This document shows, in pieces, positions 1-7,224 of a DNA stretch of 64,000 bases. Source of the stretch: JBEEOW01 sp041191405 (GTDB lineage Bacteria; Bacteroidota; Bacteroidia; Cytophagales; UBA9547); the NCBI GenBank assembly GCA_041191405.1, contig JBEEOW010000007.1:74974-138973 (forward strand). Direction: 5' to 3'. Numbering within the stretch: the first letter of the stretch is position 1; every line of letters starts with the position of its first letter. A model generated the notes under the pieces. It was not told the DNA's origin. It was given only the letters and a program-made list of their open reading frames with translations, and searched no databases. The translations under genes were made by a program, and so were the position numbers.

Positions 1-698
1 AAGGTATCATTATGAGATAATTTTGCAAGATACTTATTATCAGCACTAAACTCAACCAAAGTACCACAGCCACCACACCAACCTTCTGCTGGAGCAATTG
101 TATGTAACAAAGAAAAATCACTTGTTTTATAAATTTTTGCAGTTTTATTGTCTTCACCAATAGCAAGTAATTTACTATCGTTACTAAATGCAAGGCTAAT
201 TCCGTAGCCCGAACCTTGGTCAGCATTGGTAGCAATTTTGGTTATTAAAGTCCAATTTGAAGTATTATACACCTCCGCTGAATCACTATAACCAGCTAAA
301 ATTAAATACTTTGCATCAGGCGAAAAAGCGACATCGGTTACATATTTATTTTGTTCAGGTGATGAAAAAACTAATTTCCCTGAATTTACAAGCCAAACTT
401 TCACTGTATTATCAGCACTTGAAGACGCTATATATTTCCCATCTTTACTCCACGACAAACCATTAACTGTGGAAGTATGCCCCAACAAACTTCTAATTTG
501 AGCACCTGTACTTGCATCCCAAATAATAATACTTTTGTCTCTACTTCCTGTTGCAAAGTATTTACCATCAGTACTAGTAGCAATTGCTTTTACAGCCGCT
601 GAATGTCCTTTTTGAATAACAGTTTCAAGTTTGTTTTGTGCAAAGCTTGCAAATGTGATAAGGATTAAAAATATTGGTAAAATGTGTTTTAATTTCAT
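1..698 (-). CDS. WD40 beta-propeller protein, secreted, 3' end cut by the window
   Basis: Reading the minus strand from the ATG at 698-696 gives an open frame of 232 codons that runs off the window edge. The first 20 residues are a signal peptide ending in SFAQ, so the protein is exported. The rest consists of WD40-type blades: repeated units end in IIIWD, VKVWL, AEVYN and AKIYK and carry H-S/T or K-Y-x-A/L patterns such as GKYFATGSRDKSIIIWD. A CGGC cluster lies near the truncated end. WD40 propellers are protein-interaction scaffolds; no enzymatic motif is visible and the partner is unknown. The C-terminus, and therefore the number of blades, cannot be seen. Confidence 0.85.
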   Translation of the reverse strand, partial: MKLKHILPIFLILITFASFAQNKLETVIQKGHSAAVKAIATSTDGKYFATGSRDKSIIIWDASTGAQIRSLLGHTSTVNGLSWSKDGKYIASSSADNTVKVWLVNSGKLVFSSPEQNKYVTDVAFSPDAKYLILAGYSDSAEVYNTSNWTLITKIATNADQGSGYGISLAFSNDSKLLAIGEDNKTAKIYKTSDFSLLHTIAPAEGWCGGCGTLVEFSADNKYLAKLSHNDT

Positions 699-811
699 TT
701 GGACAAATAAATTATATTAGACAATTCATTAATAAATAAGGAATTACACATAAAAACTATAATCAACATAATAGAAATTCTTACTAGTTATTAACAAAAT
801 TTAGTAAAAAC

Positions 812-1384
812 TTATTGATTCAGAATCAATTTTTCTTCTAAAACCTTAGCAAATTTATAGCAAATCAAAGCAAAAAGTACTCCAGTAATACCTCCTGCAA
901 GTACATCAGTTGTGTAGTGAACTGCTAAATATACTCTACTATAACTAATTAAAGTCGCCCAAAGTAACATTCCTGTTAACCAGTATTTTCGTGGTTTTAA
1001 CCATAAGCCAAATATTATTGCAATTGCAAATGAGTTTGCAGCATGTGAGGATATAAAACCATATTGACTACCTGCTTTTTCAGGAACTTGTAATTTTGGC
1101 GCTAAATTAACATCATAACAAGGTCTGTATCGTTTGAAAAATGGCTTACAAAATCCAGATGAAAATCTATCTGCCATGGCAATTAACAGTACAATTATTA
1201 AAACTTTGATTCCCACACTTTTTAATGGGTAGCTTTTGTACAAACAAAATAACAAAATTGCATAAAAAATATACCACGTTTGTTTACGTGATACAAATAG
1301 CATAAACTTATCCCAAAATGGTGTATGTGTATTATTTATTGCAAATAATATAACCTCGTCCCAATGTTGAATAGTTTCTAGCAT
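812..1384 (-). CDS. PAP2-family membrane phosphatase
   Basis: This 190-residue integral membrane protein has about five hydrophobic segments and the three PAP2 active-site motifs in order: KPFFKRYRP (KxxxxxxRP, about residues 79-87), SSHAANS (SGH-like; the usual PSGH is SSH here, about 110-116) and SRVYLAVHYTTD (SRxxxxxHxxxD, about 148-159). Such enzymes remove phosphate from lipid phosphates such as undecaprenyl diphosphate or phosphatidylglycerophosphate at the outer face of the inner membrane. Length fits the compact undecaprenyl-diphosphatase-like group. The substrate cannot be read from sequence. It lies downstream of hisIE on the same strand, separated from it by a repeat hairpin. Confidence 0.88.
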   Translation of the reverse strand: MLETIQHWDEVILFAINNTHTPFWDKFMLFVSRKQTWYIFYAILLFCLYKSYPLKSVGIKVLIIVLLIAMADRFSSGFCKPFFKRYRPCYDVNLAPKLQVPEKAGSQYGFISSHAANSFAIAIIFGLWLKPRKYWLTGMLLWATLISYSRVYLAVHYTTDVLAGGITGVLFALICYKFAKVLEEKLILNQ

Positions 1385-1389
1385 GTTGT

Positions 1390-1482
1390 AGTTGAGAGTT
1401 AAGAGTTAAGAGTTGAGAGTTAAGAGTTGAGAGTTGAGAGTTGAGAGTTTAAACAAAAACTCTTAACCCTCAACTCTTAACC
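1390..1482. repeat. degenerate 7-8 bp tandem repeat forming an inverted repeat
   Basis: The left part consists of alternating GAGTTAAGA and GAGTTGAGA units. The right part (from about 1456) carries the complement, AACTCTTAACCCTCAACTC, so the transcript could fold into a long imperfect hairpin. It occupies the whole gap between hisIE and the PAP2 gene. It may act as a terminator or RNA-stabilising structure. It resembles, in period and placement, six other intergenic arrays in the window. Confidence 0.7.
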
Positions 1483-1487
1483 CTCTA

Positions 1488-2093
1488 CTATTTATGTCTT
1501 GCTTTTAATACTTCTAACACCTCATCAAGCGTGTAATTTTTAGCTTCTAATAAAACCAAGTAATGGAATAACAAATCAGCAGCTTCACCAAGGAATAGCT
1601 CTTTGTTGTCATCTTTAGCTTCTATTACCAATTCTACGGCTTCCTCTCCTACTTTTTGAGCAACTTTGTTAATTCCTTTGTGAAATAAACTTGAAGTATA
1701 TGACGATTCTGGAGAAGCTGCTTTACGTTGTTTAACAACCTCTTTTAATTGATTAATAAACAATGTATTATCAACTTTGTTTGGTTCATTAAAACAAGTA
1801 TCAGCACCAGTGTGACATACGGGACCAACTGGTTCAGCTTTAATTAAAACAGTATCTTTGTCGCAGTCAACAATGATATTTTTAACCATCAAAAAATTGT
1901 TTGATGTTTCACCTTTGGTCCACAAACGATTTTTTGTTCTACTAAAAAATGTAACCTTACCTTCAGCAACAGTTTTTTCTAATGCTACTTTATTCATAAA
2001 CCCAACCATTAGCACTTTAGATGTTTGAACATCTTGCACTACTGCTGGGATTAAACCACCTTGTTTTTCGAAATCAATCTCTGCTATATTCAT
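1488..2093 (-). CDS. hisIE: bifunctional phosphoribosyl-AMP cyclohydrolase / phosphoribosyl-ATP pyrophosphatase
   Basis: The protein catalyses the second and third steps of histidine synthesis in the cytoplasm. Residues 1-105 are the cyclohydrolase half, with FFSRTKNRLWTKGETS, the metal-binding DCDKD and the C-x-TGADTCF zinc cysteines. Residues 107-201 are the pyrophosphatase half, with KVGEEAVELVIEA and EAADLLFHYLVLL carrying the acidic Mg-binding residues. At 201 residues it matches standard HisIE fusions. It stands alone here: hisA and hisF lie about 42 kb away, so the pathway genes are dispersed. The ATG at 2093 gives the full cyclohydrolase N-terminus. Confidence 0.95.
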   Translation of the reverse strand: MNIAEIDFEKQGGLIPAVVQDVQTSKVLMVGFMNKVALEKTVAEGKVTFFSRTKNRLWTKGETSNNFLMVKNIIVDCDKDTVLIKAEPVGPVCHTGADTCFNEPNKVDNTLFINQLKEVVKQRKAASPESSYTSSLFHKGINKVAQKVGEEAVELVIEAKDDNKELFLGEAADLLFHYLVLLEAKNYTLDEVLEVLKARHK

Positions 2094-2153
2094 CTTTTAT
2101 ATCGTTGGAGGATTTTCAAAAATCCCTTTTATAAATATCTAATTATAATGTTA

Positions 2154-3188
2154 TTATCTAATTCTTAGTTTTCGACCAACTTTTAATGTTGTTCTCATAC
2201 TAATTCCATTCAACTTACAAATTCTACCTGCGGAAACTTTGTATTTTTTTGCAATTCCACCAATAGTATCACCAGATTTTACTCTATGATAATACACTTT
2301 TCTTGCACGATTTAAATACTGAAAGTTCTCTTTTGTAATTAAGCAAACTCTACTGATTACTTGTCCATCCTCGAAATCAAAGAAATATTCAGCATCTATT
2401 GGCGAACCTTCAAATCGAACTTCAAAATGCAAATGTGGACCAGTACTTCTACCTGTGCTTCCACCCCAACCAATAAAATCACCCGCTTTAACATATTGAC
2501 CAACTTCAACAAACGATTTAGTTAAGTGACCATATAAAGTTTCAAGTCCATTGTAATGCCTCAGTGTGATATAGTTACCGTAACCTCCACCATCATATTT
2601 CGACATACGAACTATTCCATCAAATACTGCAAAAACTGAATCTTTTATATCTAATTCTAAATCAGTACCAAAATGCCAACGTGACCAACGAGCACCAAAA
2701 TCACTGGTTACAAATGTTTTTCTTAATGGTGGATGAAAATAACGACCTTGCGTTGAGTCGTACAATGTAATTTGTACAGTATCTTTAAAATTACTATGGT
2801 CAATTCTGTATGGATTTACACTTCTTGAATCCCAAATAGAGTAATATTCTGCAATTTTAACCCAAACGCAGTCCATTTTCATCTCTTCAGTTACTTCAAC
2901 TATGCTTAATTCTCCATCTTCCATTGAAGATGTATCTTCACTCACGATAGATAATTTTCTTCTTGGATCAAAAACTGAGCGCTTTGCATCAGAATATTCG
3001 TCAAATAAATCACCTTCTTCTACATGAATAATGGATGTATCTGCCTCTACTGCATCTATTTTAGGTGCTTTAATATCCCAGATATCGCTTGTTCCTCTTT
3101 TGGGTGGTTTATTGGGCTGACTTTGAGCAAATGCACTTGTAAAAAGTGTAAAAAGTAGCGTAATTATATATATTTTTTTGAAATTCAT
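2154..3188 (-). CDS. secreted M23 peptidase with C-terminal LysM domain
   Basis: I place the start at the ATG at 3188, not the upstream ATG at 3224, because only the former gives a proper signal peptide (MNFKKIYI... cleaved after TSAFA, before QSQ). An acidic, low-complexity linker follows. The peptidase M23 domain contains HFGTDLEL (HxxxD zinc ligands), YGHL and GPHLHFEVR (HxH). The last 45 residues form a LysM repeat (YHRVKSGDTIGGIAKKY... NGI... LKVGRKLRIR). The protein should bind peptidoglycan through LysM and cleave peptide cross-bridges in the periplasm, as a cell-wall hydrolase or an amidase activator of the NlpD/EnvC type; the intact zinc ligands argue for catalysis. Confidence 0.92.
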   Translation of the reverse strand: MNFKKIYIITLLFTLFTSAFAQSQPNKPPKRGTSDIWDIKAPKIDAVEADTSIIHVEEGDLFDEYSDAKRSVFDPRRKLSIVSEDTSSMEDGELSIVEVTEEMKMDCVWVKIAEYYSIWDSRSVNPYRIDHSNFKDTVQITLYDSTQGRYFHPPLRKTFVTSDFGARWSRWHFGTDLELDIKDSVFAVFDGIVRMSKYDGGGYGNYITLRHYNGLETLYGHLTKSFVEVGQYVKAGDFIGWGGSTGRSTGPHLHFEVRFEGSPIDAEYFFDFEDGQVISRVCLITKENFQYLNRARKVYYHRVKSGDTIGGIAKKYKVSAGRICKLNGISMRTTLKVGRKLRIR

Positions 3189-3302
3189 AGGCAATACTAT
3201 TTGATACTTTATCGTATCGTGCAAAACAAATATTCCCGATTATATACTTTTATAGAAATACAATCGGGAATAAAGGTAATAAAAAATATTGTATTTTGAA
3301 AC

Positions 3303-4244
3303 TTATTCTTGCGAAGCAAGGTATCTTTCAGCATCTAAAGCTGCCATACAGCCAGTTCCTGCGGCAGTAATTGCTTGTCTGTAAACGTGGTCTTGAACAT
3401 CTCCACAAGCAAAAACGCCTTCTACATTTGTTTTTGAACTATCAGGTTTAGTGATGATATAACCACTTTCGTCCATATCAATTACACCTTTAAATATATC
3501 AGAATTTGGTTTGTGACCAATAGCTACAAAGAAACCAGTTACCGCTTTTTGAGTTATTTCACCTGTTCGAACATTTTTTACAGTAAATCCGTCAACACCA
3601 TCTTTACCTAAAATTTCTTGTGTTTCTGATTCCCATAAAATTTCAATTTTAGGATTGTTCATTACACGTTTTTGCATAATTACCGAAGCTCTCATTTGAC
3701 CTTCTGGCTTACGCACAATCATATACACTTTATTACAAAGATTTGCTAAATAAGTAGCTTCTTCACAAGCTGTATCACCAGCTCCAACAATGGCAACATC
3801 TTGATTTCTATAGAAAAAACCGTCGCAAACAGCACAAGCCGAAACGCCCATACCATTCAAACGTGTTTCTGATTCTAAACCTAACCATTTTGCAGATGCA
3901 CCTGTCGAAATAATTACAGTATCAGCCTCAATAACTGTGGTTTCGTCAATAGTAACTTTTTTGTTTTTAGGGTCTGAAAAATCCACTGAAGTTGCTATAC
4001 CTATGCGAATATCAGCACCAAAACGTTTAGCTTGCTCTTCAAATTGAACCATCATTTCTGGACCAGTAACTCCTTCTGGGTAGCCAGGGAAATTCTCTAC
4101 ATCATTAGTCATAGTAAGCTGACCACCAGGTTGTGGACCTGTATATAAAACTGGTTTTAAACCAGCTCTTGATGCATAAATTGCCGCTGTATATCCCGCA
4201 GGACCTGATCCAATAATTAAACAATGTACTTTTTCTGCTGACAT
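3303..4244 (-). CDS. trxB: thioredoxin-disulfide reductase
   Basis: This 313-residue flavoprotein transfers electrons from NADPH through FAD to thioredoxin. The FAD-binding fold is at residues 8-25 (LIIGSGPAGYTAAIYASRAG). The redox-active pair is C137-A-V-C140 (SACAVCDGFF). The NADPH site is VGAGDTACEEATYLA near residue 153, and the C-terminal FAD motif is GVFACGDVQD. Length and motif order are those of low-molecular-weight bacterial TrxB. It is the last ordinary gene before the repeat-rich islet at 4.2-6.5 kb. Confidence 0.96.
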   Translation of the reverse strand: MSAEKVHCLIIGSGPAGYTAAIYASRAGLKPVLYTGPQPGGQLTMTNDVENFPGYPEGVTGPEMMVQFEEQAKRFGADIRIGIATSVDFSDPKNKKVTIDETTVIEADTVIISTGASAKWLGLESETRLNGMGVSACAVCDGFFYRNQDVAIVGAGDTACEEATYLANLCNKVYMIVRKPEGQMRASVIMQKRVMNNPKIEILWESETQEILGKDGVDGFTVKNVRTGEITQKAVTGFFVAIGHKPNSDIFKGVIDMDESGYIITKPDSSKTNVEGVFACGDVQDHVYRQAITAAGTGCMAALDAERYLASQE

Positions 4245-4443
4245 AATATTTCTAGTTTATCTATTCTCAAAATTGATATTACAAAAATGGTTAATCAATG
4301 CCTTAAACACAAATTATATGGCATTGATTATTTTTATTTCAAGATAAAAATTATTGATAGTTTTCTTCAAGACTTAGGATGAATGACATAAGACTTTGTA
4401 ATAAAATATTATTAATTGAGATGTAGATGAGCGGTGGGCAAAA

Positions 4444-4568
4444 AATCCTTGGATATGGCATCATGATTGTAAATCAGGACGAGCACGATAATCATACTAC
4501 AAAAAGGTTCGGAGAACCTAATTTATCTACTGTTCGAGATGCGCTTCGCTAACATCTCGAACAGCAAG
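4444..4568. repeat. 125-bp palindromic repeat, copy A
   Basis: This copy has the same length as copy B at 5365-5489 and differs at about nine positions (roughly 93 percent identity). It contains a small palindrome AGGTTC-gg-AGAACCT and, at its end, a 12-bp perfect stem CTGTTCGAGATG / CATCTCGAACAG (4530-4541 and 4553-4564) with an 11-base loop that itself holds GCG-CTT-CGC. The layout resembles REP/BIME-type elements, which in other bacteria are mobilised by TnpA-REP (RAYT) transposases; none is encoded here. It ends cassette-like unit 2 of the islet. The preceding 4245-4443 stretch holds no gene. Confidence 0.8.
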
Positions 4569-4575
4569 ATTTTAT

Positions 4576-4670
4576 TAGTTTTTGTTCTTAATTTTTAAGG
4601 GAAGGTGTCGATGAGCGGTCGTTTATCTAGTTTTTGTTGTTAATTTTTAAGAGAAGATGTGGAAGAGCGG
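4576..4670. repeat. two imperfect tandem copies of a 43-bp unit
   Basis: Copies at 4576-4618 and 4628-4670 (52-bp period) share the pattern TAGTTTTTGTTnTTAATTTTTAAG followed by a segment ending in GAGCGG. A third fragment (GATGTAGATGAGCGG) lies near 4420-4434, before palindromic repeat A. On the minus strand they directly follow the 141-residue orphan gene. They look like local duplications within the islet; function unknown. Confidence 0.65.
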
Positions 4671-4678
4671 ACAATATC

Positions 4679-5104
4679 TTAAATTTTAACACCTATAGTA
4701 ATTAGATGGAGTATATTATTTAATTTTTTTACATTATTAACTTTTAATATGTGATATTCAGATTGGGTCATTTGCCAACTCTGAATTTTGGAAATTTCTT
4801 TAATTAAGAAATCTGACCATAAGCTACTTTTTGAAAAATAAAAAAATAACTTTTCAGGTTCATTTAAAATATCATATTCATCTTTAGGGAAAGGTTCTTC
4901 CCAATTGTCAAAATAATCTGGCACATCCCTAATTATTTCAATATAATTTTCAAAAATAGATTTGCTCAAAGTTTTTAATTGCTCGTTATCAATTGATATT
5001 ATTATCTGAATTTTTACCTTAGAATTAACTCTTTCATTGTCTGACCAAGTAAATTCGTCATAACTCAATTTATTAAACCCTAATGATAAATTTTCTATTC
5101 TCAT
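4679..5104 (-). CDS. orphan 141-residue protein in the cassette islet (possible immunity protein)
   Basis: I do not recognise the family. The protein is cytoplasmic (no signal peptide or membrane segment), has an acidic middle section (PDYFDNWEEPFPKDEYD) and alternating hydrophobic strands at both ends. Small, acidic, single-domain proteins of this kind are common as immunity proteins of polymorphic toxins, but that is an inference from size and context only. On the minus strand it lies between repeat C1 (upstream) and the tandem repeats and palindromic repeat A (downstream), parallel to the toxin-fragment/170-residue unit next to it. The ATG at 5104 follows AT-rich sequence. Confidence 0.55.
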   Translation of the reverse strand: MRIENLSLGFNKLSYDEFTWSDNERVNSKVKIQIIISIDNEQLKTLSKSIFENYIEIIRDVPDYFDNWEEPFPKDEYDILNEPEKLFFYFSKSSLWSDFLIKEISKIQSWQMTQSEYHILKVNNVKKLNNILHLITIGVKI

Positions 5105-5215
5105 TATGTATTTCGCACTTATTAATGTTATGCACTGTAGCTACCCTTGTTATTCTTATGACCAACAAGCCACTATATTTTATATCTTACTCCAATCTGA
5201 GTAATGACATAAAAT

Positions 5216-5328
5216 TTCCGCTACTCGACTTCTTCCCTAACCACTTACACAACTGCAAGATAGTGTGGCTATTCGATATTTGCAATGTCGAATCAGTATC
5301 AGTGGATTTGCAATCCACATAAACAGTT
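5216..5328. repeat. C repeat, full copy (C1)
   Basis: Its first 76 bases match 6326-6402 with about five mismatches, and the match resumes to the end at AAACAGTT. It holds ATTCGA(n11)TCGAAT and a perfect GTGGATT-TGC-AATCCAC palindrome. Read on the minus strand it is open throughout and ends in CKWLGKKSSSGN, after which the two copies diverge abruptly. It may be a mobile palindromic repeat, the conserved segment that precedes variable toxin tips, or both. Confidence 0.75.
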
Positions 5329-5364
5329 GTTAAAAAAACATTTTGCTAACTATTTAGGATTGAA

Positions 5365-5489
5365 AATCCTTAGATATAGCATCCAGATTGCAAATCATTA
5401 CGAGCACGATAATCATACTACAAAAAGGTTCAGAGAACCTAATTTATCTACAGTTCGAGATGCGCTTCGCTAACATCTCGAACAGCAAG
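5365..5489. repeat. 125-bp palindromic repeat, copy B
   Basis: Same length and about 93 percent identical to copy A at 4444-4568. The terminal hairpin is GTTCGAGATG / CATCTCGAAC (5453-5462 and 5474-5483, perfect 10-bp stem, 11-base loop), and the small AGGTTC-ag-AGAACCT palindrome is kept. A further GGATT-gaa-AATCC hairpin lies just before it at about 5357. The open frames that cross repeats B and C1 on the plus strand follow repeat sequence and are not counted as genes. The 5490-5599 stretch beside it shows nothing recognisable. Confidence 0.8.
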
Positions 5490-5599
5490 TTTTTTTGAAT
5501 CTATTATATTCAGTCGTTGCACTTACTACAGCTAAACCTGCTTGTACAAAGGAACTTGCCCTGCAAAGTTCACTGTTATTTTCTTTCCCATTAAAGTAT

Positions 5600-6112
5600 T
5601 CAGCGGTCTTGCCCCCTAATTTTATTGAAATTCAATACTAAATAAAGAGGAACTTTTCTTTTTATAAATTCATTCCCTCGTCTTATTCTGATTACCCCAT
5701 CGCCTAAATACATTACATTCAAACTTAGGTTAAAACATTTATATTGTCCTTCTTTAGTGCTCAATATAGATGTCTCGTATTTTTCCAAAACCGAATGAAG
5801 AGAATCATTTATACCAATACTAAAGTATTTTATTGATTTACTATTTTGTTCATTAATACATTGTTTGGGCACTTCTAATCCATATTCAAAGGCATAAAAA
5901 CCTTCCTTATAAGCAATACTATCATTTTGTATAACAAATAAAGAAGCCCTTCTATATATCATATCATCTTCAGACCATAAATCATTTGACCATTCAAAAG
6001 CAAAATCCCCTTCTATATGTTTTACATCACATATCTTCAAGTCTTGACCATAGGTTTTTAAGCTAATAAAAACAAACAGTATATATATATACTTGCTACT
6101 TAATTTTAACAT
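5600..6112 (-). CDS. secreted 170-residue protein coupled to a metalloprotease fragment (immunity-like)
   Basis: I do not recognise the family. The N-terminus is a clear signal peptide (MLKLSSKYIYILFVF... cleaved after KTYG, before QDL), so the mature protein is periplasmic or surface-exposed; it has two cysteines near the front and middle. Its ATG lies 17 bases inside the 3' end of an open frame encoding a HExxHxxGLxH metalloprotease tip, which suggests translational coupling of the pair. In polymorphic toxin loci, the gene right after a toxin tip usually encodes its immunity protein, and an exported immunity protein suits an exported protease. That role is inferred. Confidence 0.6.
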   Translation of the reverse strand: MLKLSSKYIYILFVFISLKTYGQDLKICDVKHIEGDFAFEWSNDLWSEDDMIYRRASLFVIQNDSIAYKEGFYAFEYGLEVPKQCINEQNSKSIKYFSIGINDSLHSVLEKYETSILSTKEGQYKCFNLSLNVMYLGDGVIRIRRGNEFIKRKVPLYLVLNFNKIRGQDR

Positions 6113-6332
6113 TTTTTAAGTTTGTATTAATTATATCAATATTATTCTTCTTTGTAGGTCTAATTATACCCTGTTTATTGCTCATCATCCCGTCTTGGCT
6201 ATAATCGTCTTTTGCATGATTAAGACCAAAGTTATGTCCCATCTCATGTGCAACTAAGTCTTTCTCATCAGCTCCATGCTCGGCTACATTTATATCTATA
6301 GGGTTCTTTCCAAAAACTTCATCATTTCCGCT
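6096..6332 (-). pseudogene. C-terminal fragment of a zinc metalloprotease (toxin-tip-like)
   Basis: This region carries no complete gene, but the minus strand is open for 78 codons ending in TAG at 6098-6096. It contains VAHEMGHNFGLNHAKDD, the full metzincin-type zinc signature (HExxHxxGxxH plus D), followed nine residues later by a Met-turn-like DGMMSN. No plausible start codon precedes it: the frame is closed by TAG seven to nine codons upstream, inside repeat C2, so catalytic N-terminal parts are missing. It overlaps the start of the 170-residue secreted protein by 17 bases. It is best read as the stranded tip of a polymorphic or Rhs-type metalloprotease toxin, or a remnant of a secreted metzincin. 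Confidence 0.7.
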
Positions 6333-6427
6333 CCTCGAGTTCTTCCCTAACCACTTACACTACTGCAAGATAGTGTAGCTATTCGATATTTACAATGTCG
6401 AATATTTGCAATCCACATAAACAGTTT
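6326..6427. repeat. C repeat, shortened copy (C2)
   Basis: This copy matches C1 (5216-5328) but lacks 12 bases (CAGTATCAGTGG), removing one arm of the GTGGATT palindrome. On the minus strand it enters the metalloprotease fragment in the same frame in which C1 reads CKWLGK-S-SGN; a T-to-A change gives TAG in that frame. The homology with C1 stops exactly where the two downstream coding segments begin to differ. Confidence 0.75.
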
Positions 6428-6505
6428 TTAATTAAACCATTTATTTATTCATTTAAACATTCAAAAAATCAATTAATACATTAATTTTAATGAAAATTTT
6501 AACTT

Positions 6506-7189
6506 ATGAAAAATTTAGTAGTTCTAACAGGTGCAGGTATAAGTGCCGAAAGTGGCATAAAAACTTTTAGAGATTCTGACGGATTATGGGAAGGACACGA
6601 TGTAATGGAAGTGGCTACTCCTCAAGGTTTTGCGAAGAACCCTGCGTTGGTTTTAGAGTTTTATAACCAACGTAGAAAACAAGCTCTTGAAGTAAAACCA
6701 AATGGTGGTCACATAGGTTTGAAAGACTTAGAAAAACATTTTAATGTATCAATCATTACCCAAAATGTAGATTCATTACACGAACATGCAGGTTCAAAAA
6801 ATGTACTTCATTTACATGGAAAATTAGACGAAAGTAGAAGTACTAAAAACCCTGATTTAGTGTATAAATTAAATTCTTGGGAGCTTAACTTAGGAGATAA
6901 ATGTGAATTAGGTTCTCAACTTCGCCCAAATATAGTATGGTTTGGTGAGGCGGTTCCAGCCATTGAGGGTGCAATAGAAATTGTAGCCAAAGCTGATATT
7001 TTCGTCATAATTGGTACATCATTAGTTGTTTACCCAGCCGCAAGTTTGATTGATTATGTTCCTAAAAAAGTGCCAGTTTATGTAATTGACCCAAATAAAC
7101 CCTCACTTACAAATATCAAACACAATATAACTTTTATTGAAGAAATGGCTAGTGTTGGGGTGGAAAAATTAAAGGGTTTGATAATATAA
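6506..7189 (+). CDS. cobB: SIR2-family NAD-dependent protein deacylase
   Basis: A 227-residue sirtuin that removes acyl groups from lysines using NAD. Seen: GAGISAESGIKTFRD (residues 9-23, NAD binding), TQNVDSLHEHAGS, catalytic H104 in LHLHGKL, and IVWFGE plus GTSLVVYPAA. Y53 and R56 (EFYNQR) match the Tyr-Arg pair that favours succinyl/malonyl substrates in SIRT5-like class III enzymes. The four zinc cysteines of classical sirtuins are missing; only one Cys remains (KCELG), so a zinc-free small domain is likely. Monocistronic, convergent with menD. Confidence 0.92.
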   Translation: MKNLVVLTGAGISAESGIKTFRDSDGLWEGHDVMEVATPQGFAKNPALVLEFYNQRRKQALEVKPNGGHIGLKDLEKHFNVSIITQNVDSLHEHAGSKNVLHLHGKLDESRSTKNPDLVYKLNSWELNLGDKCELGSQLRPNIVWFGEAVPAIEGAIEIVAKADIFVIIGTSLVVYPAASLIDYVPKKVPVYVIDPNKPSLTNIKHNITFIEEMASVGVEKLKGLII

Positions 7190-7224
7190 GGGCGATTGAA
7201 CTCCCTTATATTATCAATTTAATT
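7178..7224. terminator. bidirectional intrinsic terminator between cobB and menD
   Basis: A perfect 15-bp stem TTGATAATATAAGGG / CCCTTATATTATCAA (7178-7192 and 7203-7217) with a 10-base loop. It overlaps the cobB stop codon and is followed by TTTAATTTT. It can serve both convergent genes. Confidence 0.75.

Noticed and set aside
257..466. Open frame antisense to the WD40 gene
   Set aside because: It is fully inside the WD40 coding sequence on the other strand and has biased, low-complexity composition.
3189..3224. Upstream ATG as start of the M23 peptidase
   Set aside because: It adds 12 polar residues before the signal peptide; the ATG at 3188 is a much better start.
5083..5473. Two plus-strand open frames (79 and 62 codons) across repeats C1 and B
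   Set aside because: They follow repeat sequence and palindromes, have no ribosome-binding site and encode no protein-like pattern.
4444..6427. Integron-like gene cassettes with attC sites
   Set aside because: No integrase gene, no paired R/L core sites with GTT triplets; the repeats have a different hairpin layout.
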